Source of the DNA: Clostridium guangxiense
GTDB taxonomy: Bacteria > Bacillota > Clostridia > Clostridiales > Clostridiaceae
Direction: 5' to 3'
Length of the DNA: 43,365 nt
NCBI RefSeq assembly: GCF_021043395.1
Contig: NZ_JAJNKE010000025.1
Location: forward strand, 16,468 to 59,832
Shown here: in pieces, positions 33,988-42,670 of the stretch
How positions within the stretch are numbered: position 1 is the stretch's first letter
How the letters are laid out: every line of letters begins with the position of its first letter
Made by a program: the position numbers and the translations under genes
Notes under the pieces: model-generated
Seen by the model: the letters and a program-made list of their open reading frames with translations, nothing else
What the model was told of the DNA's origin: nothing
Database searches by the model: none

Positions 33988-34344
33988 TTAAATTATTCTG
34001 TTTAACTCATCATAAGTATACTCTATTATATCTGCACAGCTTATCTTATTCTTTTTAAGCTCTTTACATATTTGAGTTCCGTATCTTAAATTAACACTAT
34101 CCATTAATTCCTTTGTATACTTCCTAGCTTCATTTGATTCTGTTTCGCTTTCCCTTCCTTTAAGATATCCTATTATAACGGCCGCTCCTCCAACCGCACC
34201 GCATAAGCTTCCAGTTGTAAATCCTGTTCCCATTGAACTTCCAAGCTTAACAGGAATATCTGTATTATGTTCATCATTAAAAGCCTTTATTATAGCTTCT
34301 CCACAAGTATAACCTTTTTTATGATATTCAGATGGCTTATTCAT
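33988..34344 (-). CDS. C_GCAxxG_C_C family protein
   Basis: 118 residues with the family's cysteine pattern: Cys14 in TCGEA, Cys48 in SLCGAVGG, Cys93 in TQICKEL and Cys103 in SCADII. Function is unproven. Members often lie near redox or metal genes, and a cofactor or cluster is suspected. Here it is 25 bp after the rhodanese gene on the same strand, which suggests a link with sulfur transfer (inference). Confidence 0.88.
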   Translation of the reverse strand: MNKPSEYHKKGYTCGEAIIKAFNDEHNTDIPVKLGSSMGTGFTTGSLCGAVGGAAVIIGYLKGRESETESNEARKYTKELMDSVNLRYGTQICKELKKNKISCADIIEYTYDELNRII

Positions 34345-34368
34345 TTGCTAAAACCCCCATTTCATACT

Positions 34369-34689
34369 TTATTTTTGTAAATTACCATTATAAGAACTAG
34401 TTCCACCTTTAACATTCACTACATTAAAACCCATGTCTGATAATTTGCCACAAGTTTTTGCACTTCTCATACCAGATTGGCATATTATATAATACTCTTT
34501 TGACTTGTTAAGATATTTTTCTGGACTTTGAAGCACAAAATTCATTGGAGCGTTTTTTGCCCCAGGGACATGTCCTTCTCTATATTCCTCTGGATTTCTG
34601 ACATCTATCAATGTTATTTTTCCTCGTAAATTCTCTAATTCACTTATGTCTATTGATTTAAACTTATTCTTATTTAAAAATGAAAACAT
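34369..34689 (-). CDS. Single-domain rhodanese sulfurtransferase
   Basis: 106 residues. It moves sulfane sulfur through a cysteine persulfide. The active loop is CQSGMRS (Cys70), preceded by TLIDVRNPEEYREGHVPGA and followed by VVNVKGGTSSYNG. ATG follows AAAGGAGG. It is on the same strand as the CoA-disulfide-reductase fusion, with a 165-bp gap holding a family B palindrome, so co-transcription is possible but not certain. Confidence 0.93.
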   Translation of the reverse strand: MFSFLNKNKFKSIDISELENLRGKITLIDVRNPEEYREGHVPGAKNAPMNFVLQSPEKYLNKSKEYYIICQSGMRSAKTCGKLSDMGFNVVNVKGGTSSYNGNLQK

Positions 34690-34718
34690 GTTTAATCCTC
34701 CTTTGTTAATCTTTTAAT

Positions 34719-34795
34719 AGAGTAGAGAGTAAATAGTTTTGATTGAATTGAAGGAAGAGAAATCATCCTTCAATCTACTCTGTGCTCTCTACTCT
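34719..34795. repeat. Short family B-like palindrome
   Basis: AGAGTAGAGAGT and GATTGAATTGAAGGA on the left pair with TCCTTCAATC and ACTCTGTGCTCTCTACTCT on the right. AAATCATCCTTCA is shared with the other family B copies. Confidence 0.75.
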
Positions 34796-34854
34796 TAATT
34801 TTTATAAATCACTTGTAATTCTCTAATAATCAGCTTTTAAAATTTTCATGAAAC

Positions 34855-37287
34855 CTATATAAACAAGTTTACATTTGAATCTTCTGCCTCTCCAAGGTAA
34901 TAGCCGACCCCTCCTATTTTAACTCCGTCAATCAATTCTTCCTTTTTTATTCCCATAACATCCATTGACATTTGACAAGCAACTATCTCAATTCCATTTT
35001 TAATTCCAGCTTTAATCAAATCCTCAAGAGATGTTATATTTTTATCCTGCATGACTTTCCTAATCATCTTAGGTCCAATGCCCATCATATTCATTTTAGA
35101 AAGTTTAAGTTTTCTACTTCCTCTAGGCATCATAATTCCAAACACTTTATCCATGAAACCTTTTTTCACATTAATTTTTTCTGGTCTTCTTAAGATATTA
35201 AGACCCCAGAACGTAAAAAACATTGTCACTTTTTTACCCATTGAAGCTGCTCCATTGGCTATTATAAAAGAAGCTATAGCTTTATCAAGATCACCACTAA
35301 ATACCACCATTGTTTTATTATCTTTAACTACCGCAGCTTGATTTTTAAGTGCAAGAACCTCAGAAGCTTTCTGTATAACAGCAGTAATAATTGCCTTATT
35401 TTTGTCAAGTCTCAAAAGCTTATTTCCCGTCCTTTTACACCATGCTTTTATATCTTCATAAAATCCAGGATCTGATGCATTAACCTTTAAAATTTCACCC
35501 TCTTGTAACCTATCTATATTTTCTTTTACGCTCATGAGAGGTCCTGGACAACATAACCCACAAGCATCAAGTACTTTATTATACTCTTCTGAATCTAACG
35601 CCGCTTCTTTTTCAATACTTCTATCATCATTATTTTTATTTAAAGGTTTAAAATTAAGTGCTGATATGGATTTGTAACCTCCAGTGACATTCTTCACTTT
35701 AAATCCATTTTGCATTAAAATTCTCCCGGCAACATACCCTCTAAGTCCAACCTGACAATAAACTATTACTTCTTTACGCTTATCAAGTTCATTTAACCTT
35801 TGTCTCAAATCATCTACAGGAATATTTACAGCTCCATCTACATGCCCATTACTAAACTCAAGTTCTGTTCTAACATCTACAATAATAGAGTTTTCTTTGT
35901 CATAGCTTAAAAATTCAGCTGCAGTTACAACCTCTGCCTTTCCAGTCAAGATATTTTCTGCTGCAAAACCTACCATATTTACTGGATCCTTTGCAGAAGA
36001 ATATGGAGGCGCATATGAAAGTTCAAGTTCAACTAAATCATAGATGCTGCCTTTAAACCTTATCGCAGTTGCTATTACATCTATTCTTTTCTCAACACCA
36101 CCATAACCTACTGCCTGAGCTCCAAGTATTTTTCCCTTTTCATCAAATATTAATTTTAATGAAAGAGGCGAACTTCCAGGATAATACGATGCATGAGATG
36201 CTGGATGAACTACAACAGTTTTATACGGTATATTAAGTCTTTTTAAAGCTCTTTCATTGTTTCCAGTGCTTGCAGCTGTAAGTCCAAATATCTTTATAAC
36301 TGCTGTTCCCTGTGACCCTTTAAAGGATGAATTTAAATTGCAAACATTATCTGCTGCTATTCTTCCCTGTTTATTTGCAGGACCAGCAAGAGGAACTGCT
36401 GTTTTCTGACCGTTTACAAAATCCACTACCTCTACAGCATCACCAACTGCAAATACGTTTTCTATATTAGTTTCCATCTTATCATTTACAATTATGTGAC
36501 CTTTAGGACCAAATTCAATTCCAGAACCTTTAAGGAATGAAGTTTCTGGTGCTACTCCAATTGCTAAAACAACAAGTTCTGTCTTTACACTTTTTCCACT
36601 TCCAAGCGTTATCTCAACATAATTTTCACTATCCTTAAAGGACTTTACTCCATCACCTAAAATTAAATTCACTCCATTTTCATTTAATTCTTTTTCTGCC
36701 ATTACAACCATGTCTGTATCAAAAGGAGCTAAAATATGAGGTGCTGCTTCAACAAGAGTTACATTAATTCCTCTTTCCTTTAAGTTTTCTGCAACTTCAA
36801 CTCCTACAAAGCCTCCGCCAATAACTACAGCATTTTTTATTTTCTTACTGTCAACTTTATCTTTTATCTTATCCATATCTGGAATATTTCTAAGTGTCAT
36901 TATTTTATTGCTCTCAATTCCCTCGATATGTGGTCTTAATGCCCTTGCACCTGGTGATAAAATAAGATAATCATAATTTTCCTCATATGTTCCTTTATCT
37001 TTACTTTTAACCTTAACTTTTTTATTTTTTGTATCAACTTCAAGTACTTCGCTGTTATTTCTAACATCTATATTAAATCTATTTTTCATGCTCTCTGGCG
37101 TTTGAACAATTAATTTTTCTCTTTCCTTTATAGTTTCACCTATATGATAAGGAAGACCACAATTTGCAAAGGATATATATTCGTCTTTTTCAAACATTAT
37201 AATTTCTGCTGTTTCGTCTAATCTTCTAAGTCTAGCCGCTGCAGACGCTCCTCCTGCAACTCCACCAACTATCAAAACCTTTTTCAT
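34855..37287 (-). CDS. CoA-disulfide reductase / rhodanese / TusA / DsrE-like fusion
   Basis: 810 residues in four parts. (1) An FAD/NAD(P)H disulfide reductase (about 1-445) with VGGVAGGASAAARLR and the single active Cys43 in SFANCGLPYHIG, as in CoA-disulfide reductases. (2) A rhodanese (about 455-545) with CQVGLRG, Cys about 511. (3) TusA (about 567-640) with LDACGLCCPGPLM, having an extra Cys beside the usual CPxP. (4) A DsrE2-like domain (about 650-810) with VFSGDLDKAIASFIIANGAA and VACQMSMDVMGI. This chains persulfide reduction to sulfur relay in one polypeptide. It is probably a cytoplasmic enzyme handling polysulfide or CoA persulfide. Upstream lies an operator shared with the ArsR gene. 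ATG follows AAAGGAG. Confidence 0.93.
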   Translation of the reverse strand: MKKVLIVGGVAGGASAAARLRRLDETAEIIMFEKDEYISFANCGLPYHIGETIKEREKLIVQTPESMKNRFNIDVRNNSEVLEVDTKNKKVKVKSKDKGTYEENYDYLILSPGARALRPHIEGIESNKIMTLRNIPDMDKIKDKVDSKKIKNAVVIGGGFVGVEVAENLKERGINVTLVEAAPHILAPFDTDMVVMAEKELNENGVNLILGDGVKSFKDSENYVEITLGSGKSVKTELVVLAIGVAPETSFLKGSGIEFGPKGHIIVNDKMETNIENVFAVGDAVEVVDFVNGQKTAVPLAGPANKQGRIAADNVCNLNSSFKGSQGTAVIKIFGLTAASTGNNERALKRLNIPYKTVVVHPASHASYYPGSSPLSLKLIFDEKGKILGAQAVGYGGVEKRIDVIATAIRFKGSIYDLVELELSYAPPYSSAKDPVNMVGFAAENILTGKAEVVTAAEFLSYDKENSIIVDVRTELEFSNGHVDGAVNIPVDDLRQRLNELDKRKEVIVYCQVGLRGYVAGRILMQNGFKVKNVTGGYKSISALNFKPLNKNNDDRSIEKEAALDSEEYNKVLDACGLCCPGPLMSVKENIDRLQEGEILKVNASDPGFYEDIKAWCKRTGNKLLRLDKNKAIITAVIQKASEVLALKNQAAVVKDNKTMVVFSGDLDKAIASFIIANGAASMGKKVTMFFTFWGLNILRRPEKINVKKGFMDKVFGIMMPRGSRKLKLSKMNMMGIGPKMIRKVMQDKNITSLEDLIKAGIKNGIEIVACQMSMDVMGIKKEELIDGVKIGGVGYYLGEAEDSNVNLFI

Positions 37288-37375
37288 AATTTAACTCCTT
37301 TCTTTAATTAACATTTTCATAAATATATTTATAGTTCATCAATTCTCTTATAAAAAATCCGCATCTAATATTTAA

Positions 37376-37407
37376 ATATTTATATATTAAGATATACAAA
37401 TATATAT
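37376..37407. promoter_or_regulatory. ArsR-type operator, copy 1 (fusion-enzyme promoter)
   Basis: This 32-bp, A/T-only but highly specific sequence, ATATTTATATATTA-A-GATATACAAATATATAT, differs at only two positions from 37796-37827. It lies about 90-120 bp upstream of the CoA-disulfide-reductase start and is imperfectly palindromic. Confidence 0.65.
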
Positions 37408-37487
37408 TTTAAGCACATCTTTAAAGTTTCCATTCAACGGCTAACAAATAAAGTGCACTTTTGTGTAATAAATATAAACTCAATCAA

Positions 37488-37769
37488 TTAATCGTTACAA
37501 AGAACTCTCATTAATTTTTCAACTTTTTCATTGCAAACTCTATATATAATTTCTGTTCCATTTCTAGTTCCTTCAATAATTCCTGCTGTTCTTAACTTTT
37601 GGAGATGCTGAGAAATGGTAGACTGAGGGCAATTAAGGCAATCTGTCATATGCATAACATTACATTCACCATTTTGTAAAAGTCCTGCAACTATACAAAG
37701 CCTAACAGGATGTGCAAGAACTTTTAAAAGTTCAGCTGCATTATTATATTTTGAATAATCTTTTTCCAT
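37488..37769 (-). CDS. ArsR-family repressor, cysteine-rich, probable persulfide sensor
   Basis: 93 residues. A winged helix-turn-helix, with ALLKVLAHPVRLCIVAGLL-type helix 1 and the recognition helix STISQHLQKLRTAG. It has six cysteines: 25, 36, 44, 47, 79 and 91. It lacks the ELCVCD arsenic/cadmium motif. Cys36 just after GE and Cys91 near the C-terminus are placed somewhat like the cysteine pair of the persulfide sensors BigR/YgaV and SqrR. With the sulfur-transfer genes downstream, a reactive-sulfur sensor is the best guess (inference); a metal sensor is the alternative. ATG follows GAGG. Confidence 0.87.
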   Translation of the reverse strand: MEKDYSKYNNAAELLKVLAHPVRLCIVAGLLQNGECNVMHMTDCLNCPQSTISQHLQKLRTAGIIEGTRNGTEIIYRVCNEKVEKLMRVLCND

Positions 37770-37795
37770 AAGTTTTTACCTCTTCATTTATTAAT

Positions 37796-37827
37796 ATATT
37801 TATATATTACGATATATAAATATATAT
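37796..37827. promoter_or_regulatory. ArsR-type operator, copy 2 (own promoter)
   Basis: ATATTTATATATTA-C-GATATATAAATATATAT lies 27 bp upstream of the arsR start. The near-identity with 37376-37407 suggests that the repressor controls itself and the downstream sulfur genes. Confidence 0.65.
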
Positions 37828-37930
37828 GTCAAGTAAATTTTATGTTATAGCAAAATCATTTGCTACTTTGCACTTTGTGGCACGAATGCTGTTATTAGAT
37901 CTAATATTCAATTTAATTCTTATTTATTAT

Positions 37931-37944
37931 TGTAATCGTTGTCA
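37931..37944 (+). promoter_or_regulatory. cre site for catabolite repression of the GH32 gene
   Basis: TGTAATCGTTGTCA satisfies every position of the consensus TGWAANCGNTNWCA. It lies 47 bp before the GH32 ATG, where CcpA bound with HPr-Ser-P would block transcription. Confidence 0.8.
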
Positions 37945-37990
37945 GAAAATGTTATTATTGTGTTGATGTAAAAAAATGGGAGGTAACTTT

Positions 37991-39799
37991 ATGAAAAGAT
38001 TAATTTCATCTTTAGTTGCACTGTCACTAATATCAACTATTAACATGTTTACTGGTAACAATAATAGTAAAGCGTATGCAAATACTTTAACTGCTTCTAA
38101 TGTATCTTCTAGTCAAGAAATGTATAATGAATCTTTTAGAAATCAATATCATTTTTCAAGATCTTTAGGATGGATGAATGATCCTAATGGTTTAGTTTAT
38201 AAAAACGGGGTTTATCATATGTTCTATCAGGCTAATGAAGATCCAAGTCAATTATTTTGGGGAAATATGAGTTGGGGGCAAGCGACAAGTAAAGATCTTA
38301 TACATTGGACAGAAAAAGGAATTGCCATTCCTGAATCTACAAATCAACCTTGGGAGAATTTTATGTTCCAAGGTAAGAATGATCCAAAGGCCTATAATTA
38401 CATAGGCGCTCCTCATACTAATCCAGGACAAACTCCAAACAATACTAAAGCAATTTTCAGCGGTTCAACCATTGTAGATAAAAATAATACAGCTGGCTTT
38501 GGTAAAAATGCAATGATAGCAATTTACACTTCAGATTATTTTTTAGCAGTAAGAGATAAAGATGATACAACATCTGATTCTTTAGGTAAATTTTTAGGAT
38601 TAAGAGAAGTTCAGGAGCAGTGCCTTGCATACAGCCTGAATGACGGTAAAACATGGACTAAGCTTGCTAAACCTGTAATTCCTATAACTGCCCTAAGTGG
38701 ACAGGGATATGATTCCCAGAATTTCAGGGATCCTAAAGTAACTTGGGATGCTTCTACTAAAGAATGGGTAATGGCTACTACTACAGGGCAAAGAATTACT
38801 CTATTTACTTCAAAAAACTTAAAAGACTGGACCCATGTTTCTGATATTAATAGGGTTCATGACGTTAATAACGGTGTTTGGGAATGTCCTGAACTTTTTC
38901 CTATTAAAGTTTCAGGAACTAATACAACAAAATGGATTCTTTCTGTGAGCATTCAACAAGGAACTCCAGCAAAGGGTTCAGGTATGGAATATTATGTTGG
39001 AAATTTTGATGGTAAGAATTTTATCACTGAAAATGCTTCTACTATGTCAAATCCTAAATACACAGATTATGGAGAAGACTTCTATGCAGGTCAAACATTT
39101 TCTAATATTCCTAATAACAGAAATATAATGTTAAGTTGGATGGCTAATTGGAATTATACAAATGATAGGGATACCTTTCCTACAAGTCCATGGAAAAATT
39201 CTATGACACTTCCAAGAGAGTTAACCCTTGTGAGAACAGGTTTAGATGATTATTCACTGGCACAAAAGCCTGTTCATCAGATTTCTTCCCTGTTTAAAAA
39301 AACAGTTAAGATTAAAAATCAAATTATAAACTCAACAGAAAATGTAGAAAATTTCAAAGGAACAACTTATACTATAAGCTCTGAATTTAGTTGGAACAAT
39401 GATAAAAAACCAGATAATTTTGGCTTTAATTTGCGTGAAAGCTCAGACGGAAGCAAAAAGGTTACTGTTGGATATGATACATCTAAAGGTATTGTATATA
39501 TTGACCTTAGTAAAGAAGGAGATCCAAGATTAACTTCTGACAGGTACCTTATGTATGCTCCAATAAATGCAACTGATAATCATATAAAATTAACAGCTTA
39601 TGTGGATGTATCATCTATTGAATTGTATATAAATGATGGCAAAAAAACGATTACTCAGTCTATATATCCTAATTCAATAGCTAATAATAATGGTATAGAT
39701 ACAAATAATATATCTATTTTTTCGAATAAAGGAAACGTTAACATTAGTAATGCCAGAATTCAAAGTATAACGAGTATTTGGAATAGCAATCAAAAATAG
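37991..39799 (+). CDS. Secreted GH32 fructanase/invertase
   Basis: 602 residues. A signal peptide (about 1-30, ending AYA) means it acts outside the cell. The five-blade catalytic domain has nucleophile Asp64 in WMNDPNG, the transition-state Asp247 in FRDPKV and acid/base Glu298 in WECPELF. The C-terminal GH32 beta-sandwich covers about 430-600. It splits fructose from sucrose, inulin or levan. Being secreted and of levanase-like length suggests polymer use, but the specificity cannot be fixed. ATG 37991 follows GGGAGG; an in-frame ATG at 37976 lies before that site and is not used. A perfect cre site lies upstream. No fructose transporter is adjacent. Confidence 0.93.
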   Translation: MKRLISSLVALSLISTINMFTGNNNSKAYANTLTASNVSSSQEMYNESFRNQYHFSRSLGWMNDPNGLVYKNGVYHMFYQANEDPSQLFWGNMSWGQATSKDLIHWTEKGIAIPESTNQPWENFMFQGKNDPKAYNYIGAPHTNPGQTPNNTKAIFSGSTIVDKNNTAGFGKNAMIAIYTSDYFLAVRDKDDTTSDSLGKFLGLREVQEQCLAYSLNDGKTWTKLAKPVIPITALSGQGYDSQNFRDPKVTWDASTKEWVMATTTGQRITLFTSKNLKDWTHVSDINRVHDVNNGVWECPELFPIKVSGTNTTKWILSVSIQQGTPAKGSGMEYYVGNFDGKNFITENASTMSNPKYTDYGEDFYAGQTFSNIPNNRNIMLSWMANWNYTNDRDTFPTSPWKNSMTLPRELTLVRTGLDDYSLAQKPVHQISSLFKKTVKIKNQIINSTENVENFKGTTYTISSEFSWNNDKKPDNFGFNLRESSDGSKKVTVGYDTSKGIVYIDLSKEGDPRLTSDRYLMYAPINATDNHIKLTAYVDVSSIELYINDGKKTITQSIYPNSIANNNGIDTNNISIFSNKGNVNISNARIQSITSIWNSNQK

Positions 39800-39876
39800 A
39801 ATCGTTGCCCTACCTGAATTATATTTAAATGCTGAAGGTGAAATGATTTTATTCATAAAATTTTTACAAAAATTAG

Positions 39877-39914
39877 AATCCTTAACTTTTCACTTATGTT
39901 AAAAGTTAAGGATT
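39877..39914. terminator. Hairpin between convergent GH32 and PfpI genes
   Basis: AATCCTTAACTTTT and AAAAGTTAAGGATT form a perfect 14-bp stem around CACTTATGTT, 78 bp after the GH32 stop. Confidence 0.78.
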
Positions 39915-39977
39915 TCACATAACTTTTCTTGTCAAAGGTGAAGTTTTTTCCACAGCAAAAAGTTAAGAAATGCTTTA

Positions 39978-40562
39978 TTAATTAGCAAACAAATCATTGT
40001 CCTTATCTGAATTCCAAACATATTCAATTGCATGTGCAATATTTTTTGCTTTTTCTACTCCAAACCTATCAGCTGCAAATCCTAAAGCCATATCTATTCC
40101 AGCGGATACACCAGAAGAAGTATAAAATTTACCGTCAGCTACCCATCTAGCACATAGCTGCCAGTTAACATCAGTGTTTACAGACTTCACCCACTCAAAA
40201 GCTCTCTTATTTGAAGTTGCTTTCTTAGCATTCAATAAATTCGTTTTAGCAAGCAGAGCAGAACCAGTACATACAGTTAGACAATATGTTGATTTAACTG
40301 CAATTTCCTTAAGTTTCTCTATAAAAACATTATCATTAACCAAAGGCCGTGTGCCTTGTCCACCTGGAACTAATAATACCCCCTCAAAATCAGCGTTCTC
40401 TAATTTTTCAGTTATAACTTTTGTACCTTGTCTACTTATAATAGTTCCACCATCTATGGAAAAATAACGTAGTTTATATTCTTCAAGGCGTCCAAGTACT
40501 TCTACCGGTCCAAATGCATCTAGTGTTTCAAAATCAGAAAATAATAAAACATTTATGTCCAT
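39978..40562 (-). CDS. DJ-1/PfpI family protein
   Basis: 194 residues and the class I glutamine-amidotransferase-like fold. The nucleophile Cys98 lies in the elbow LTVCTGSALLA, and LLVPGGQGTR precedes it. The N-terminal VLLFSDFETLDAFGPVEVL is typical of the ThiJ/isonitrile-hydratase-like branch, which lacks the AraC tail. Its role could be stress protection, amidase or hydratase. It is not predictable here. ATG follows AAAGGGG. It is upstream of the GH32 convergent junction and downstream of the sigma/beta-propeller pair with a family B palindrome between. Confidence 0.9.
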   Translation of the reverse strand: MDINVLLFSDFETLDAFGPVEVLGRLEEYKLRYFSIDGGTIISRQGTKVITEKLENADFEGVLLVPGGQGTRPLVNDNVFIEKLKEIAVKSTYCLTVCTGSALLAKTNLLNAKKATSNKRAFEWVKSVNTDVNWQLCARWVADGKFYTSSGVSAGIDMALGFAADRFGVEKAKNIAHAIEYVWNSDKDNDLFAN

Positions 40563-40579
40563 AATAGCACCCCTTTAAT

Positions 40580-40626
40580 ACAGAGGACAAAGTACAATTG
40601 ACAGAGTACAGTGTCCTCTGTACTCT
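40580..40626. repeat. Short family B palindrome
   Basis: ACAGAGGACA...GTAC...AGAGTACAGTGTCCTCTGTACTCT is an inverted repeat built from the same ACAGAG/GTAC words as 3814-4049 and lies between two same-strand genes. Confidence 0.7.
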
Positions 40627-40650
40627 AATTTTATTTTATTATACCACTAT

Positions 40651-42654
40651 CTAAAAATTAAGTTCACCTATATTTTTAAAGGAATTCATATCAACTGCAG
40701 CTATTTTAGAATCAAATATACTGTACAAGGTATTTCCTATATAAATCGCTCTACAGGTTGTGCCTGAATTTTCATCCGCTTCAGCTTTGTACACAAGCTT
40801 GAAACCATTCTTCAAGTCAACCTTGTATACATAAATATAATACCTTAAATTTTGCCCATCATTAACAAAAACTGGAAATGCCATAATTCCTTTATCTTTA
40901 TCAAATAGTAATGCCTTATGATCATATAAAACATCTGATTCAGTAAAACTATCTTTAACATCATAAGATGGCGTTACAGGAGATTTTATATTCGGCAAAT
41001 TTTTTTGATTAAATGTATCATCTAAATTTACATTATACATTTGTTTTGGATTGGATATATCAGTTACATCGAACATGGCAAATTTCATACCACCCGGTTT
41101 CGCCATTACAACTCCACCTTCTGAAACATCTGTTGAATTTCTACCAAAGCCTATAATATGATTTCCATCATAGGGCTGCAAATAGGTACTAAATCCAGGC
41201 ATTTCAAGCTTTCCTGTAATCTTCGGTTTGTTTGGATCTGACAAATCTATTGCGAAAAGAGGATCAGTCTGCTTAAAAGTAACCATGTATGCCCTATCAC
41301 CCATAAATCTCGTACTATATATTCTTTCCCCTTTAGCTATATCAGAAATTTGAGAAACTAATTTAAGATTTTTATCAAAAATATATATGGCACTGGACAT
41401 ATTATTATTTATAAAATCACTTTCATCTTTTGTTGTCGCTACTCTCAAATAACCATTATACTCATCCATAGAAAATTGATTTAATATATTTCCATCAACT
41501 TCAGTCTTAGTTTGTAATTCTGCTTTGCCTTTTAAAAGTTGAAATTTATATACTGTAGTTTTGCTGCTACCACTTTGAGAGGCAATATACACATTTCCGC
41601 CATTACAGTATATGTCTTCCCCATTTCCCAATACCGATGTAACTTTAGCCTCAGTATTTATATTTGAGAGATCTATACTTGAAATGTTTACATAGTTTGG
41701 ATATATGTCTTTAGGATTATATACTATATCTTTATAATCCACCTCTTTAACTTTCCCTTTTAAACTGCTATCTATATAAAAAGGAGCACTCTCTTCCTTA
41801 CTTGCATTTTTAAAATCTATATTTATATTTTGGTTTGATATTACATAAACTTTATCTCCTATAAGTCTTGAATCTTTGTAGCTTCCACTCACTATTAAAC
41901 TTTTGACAAGCTTTGGTTTTGATTTATTGCTTATGTCATACACTAGTATCTTAGAATTTTCCCATGAATACCAATTATCTTTTATATTATCATCATCGCT
42001 ATACGAATTCTTATAGTATCCGCCAAATACTACTAAGAAATCACCTTTTAAGAACATATTACTAGCATGAAAATTGCTATCTATGGATATACTTGATTCC
42101 AATTTCATAGTTTGAGCTGGATAAGCATTTACTATGCTAATTTTATTTTCTTTGCTATTTAAAGTATAAATGTATTTACCATCATTCTTAACTAAATCAG
42201 GCTCATCAACTCCATTTACCTGTACATTTGTGGATGAATGACTTATACTTTGAGAAGTTTTATCATTAGCAGAATTTTTCAAAGCATTACTGGTGGAGCT
42301 TACTGAGCCATTCTTTTTAGAATAATCTATTGAAAGCTTAGGCGATATATTACCTTTATAATTTTCTAGTATACTTTTCAAATTCTTATATGAACCTACA
42401 GCTGCAATACCTCTTGAATCCACCTTTGTTGTTTTTTGAAAATAAAAACTTCCTATGCGAGTTTGCAAAAAGGGAATTCTAAGCACTATAATTATAAGAG
42501 CTGCGGCTGCTACAAAATAAAGGCTTAGGCTCCTCGTTTTATCTTTCTTCTCTTTCTTTTTTAATCCTTTTTCTATAGAAAAATCTATTTCAGCTGGAAC
42601 TTCTATATTGTCTATATCATCCTTAAATTTTTTTATCTTATCTAAATCATCCAA
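40651..42654 (-). CDS. Membrane-anchored beta-propeller protein, probable anti-sigma partner
   Basis: 667 residues. About 40 cytoplasmic residues (DDIDNIEVPAEIDFSIEKGL, like the start of DUF4179-type anti-sigma proteins) precede one membrane helix (about 43-60). A Ser/Thr-rich linker follows, then a large extracellular domain of the beta-propeller family, with its signature VNGVDEPDLVKNDGKYIY (about 147-164) and repeated blades such as DLSDPNKPKITGKLEMPG. Start is TTG at 42654 behind GAGGAGG; no other start fits. It begins 16 bp after an ECF sigma gene, the classical position of an anti-sigma factor. I infer that the propeller senses something outside and the short N-terminus holds the sigma factor. 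Confidence 0.85.
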   Translation of the reverse strand: MDDLDKIKKFKDDIDNIEVPAEIDFSIEKGLKKKEKKDKTRSLSLYFVAAAALIIIVLRIPFLQTRIGSFYFQKTTKVDSRGIAAVGSYKNLKSILENYKGNISPKLSIDYSKKNGSVSSTSNALKNSANDKTSQSISHSSTNVQVNGVDEPDLVKNDGKYIYTLNSKENKISIVNAYPAQTMKLESSISIDSNFHASNMFLKGDFLVVFGGYYKNSYSDDDNIKDNWYSWENSKILVYDISNKSKPKLVKSLIVSGSYKDSRLIGDKVYVISNQNINIDFKNASKEESAPFYIDSSLKGKVKEVDYKDIVYNPKDIYPNYVNISSIDLSNINTEAKVTSVLGNGEDIYCNGGNVYIASQSGSSKTTVYKFQLLKGKAELQTKTEVDGNILNQFSMDEYNGYLRVATTKDESDFINNNMSSAIYIFDKNLKLVSQISDIAKGERIYSTRFMGDRAYMVTFKQTDPLFAIDLSDPNKPKITGKLEMPGFSTYLQPYDGNHIIGFGRNSTDVSEGGVVMAKPGGMKFAMFDVTDISNPKQMYNVNLDDTFNQKNLPNIKSPVTPSYDVKDSFTESDVLYDHKALLFDKDKGIMAFPVFVNDGQNLRYYIYVYKVDLKNGFKLVYKAEADENSGTTCRAIYIGNTLYSIFDSKIAAVDMNSFKNIGELNF

Positions 42655-42670
42655 AATATTCTTTCCTCCT

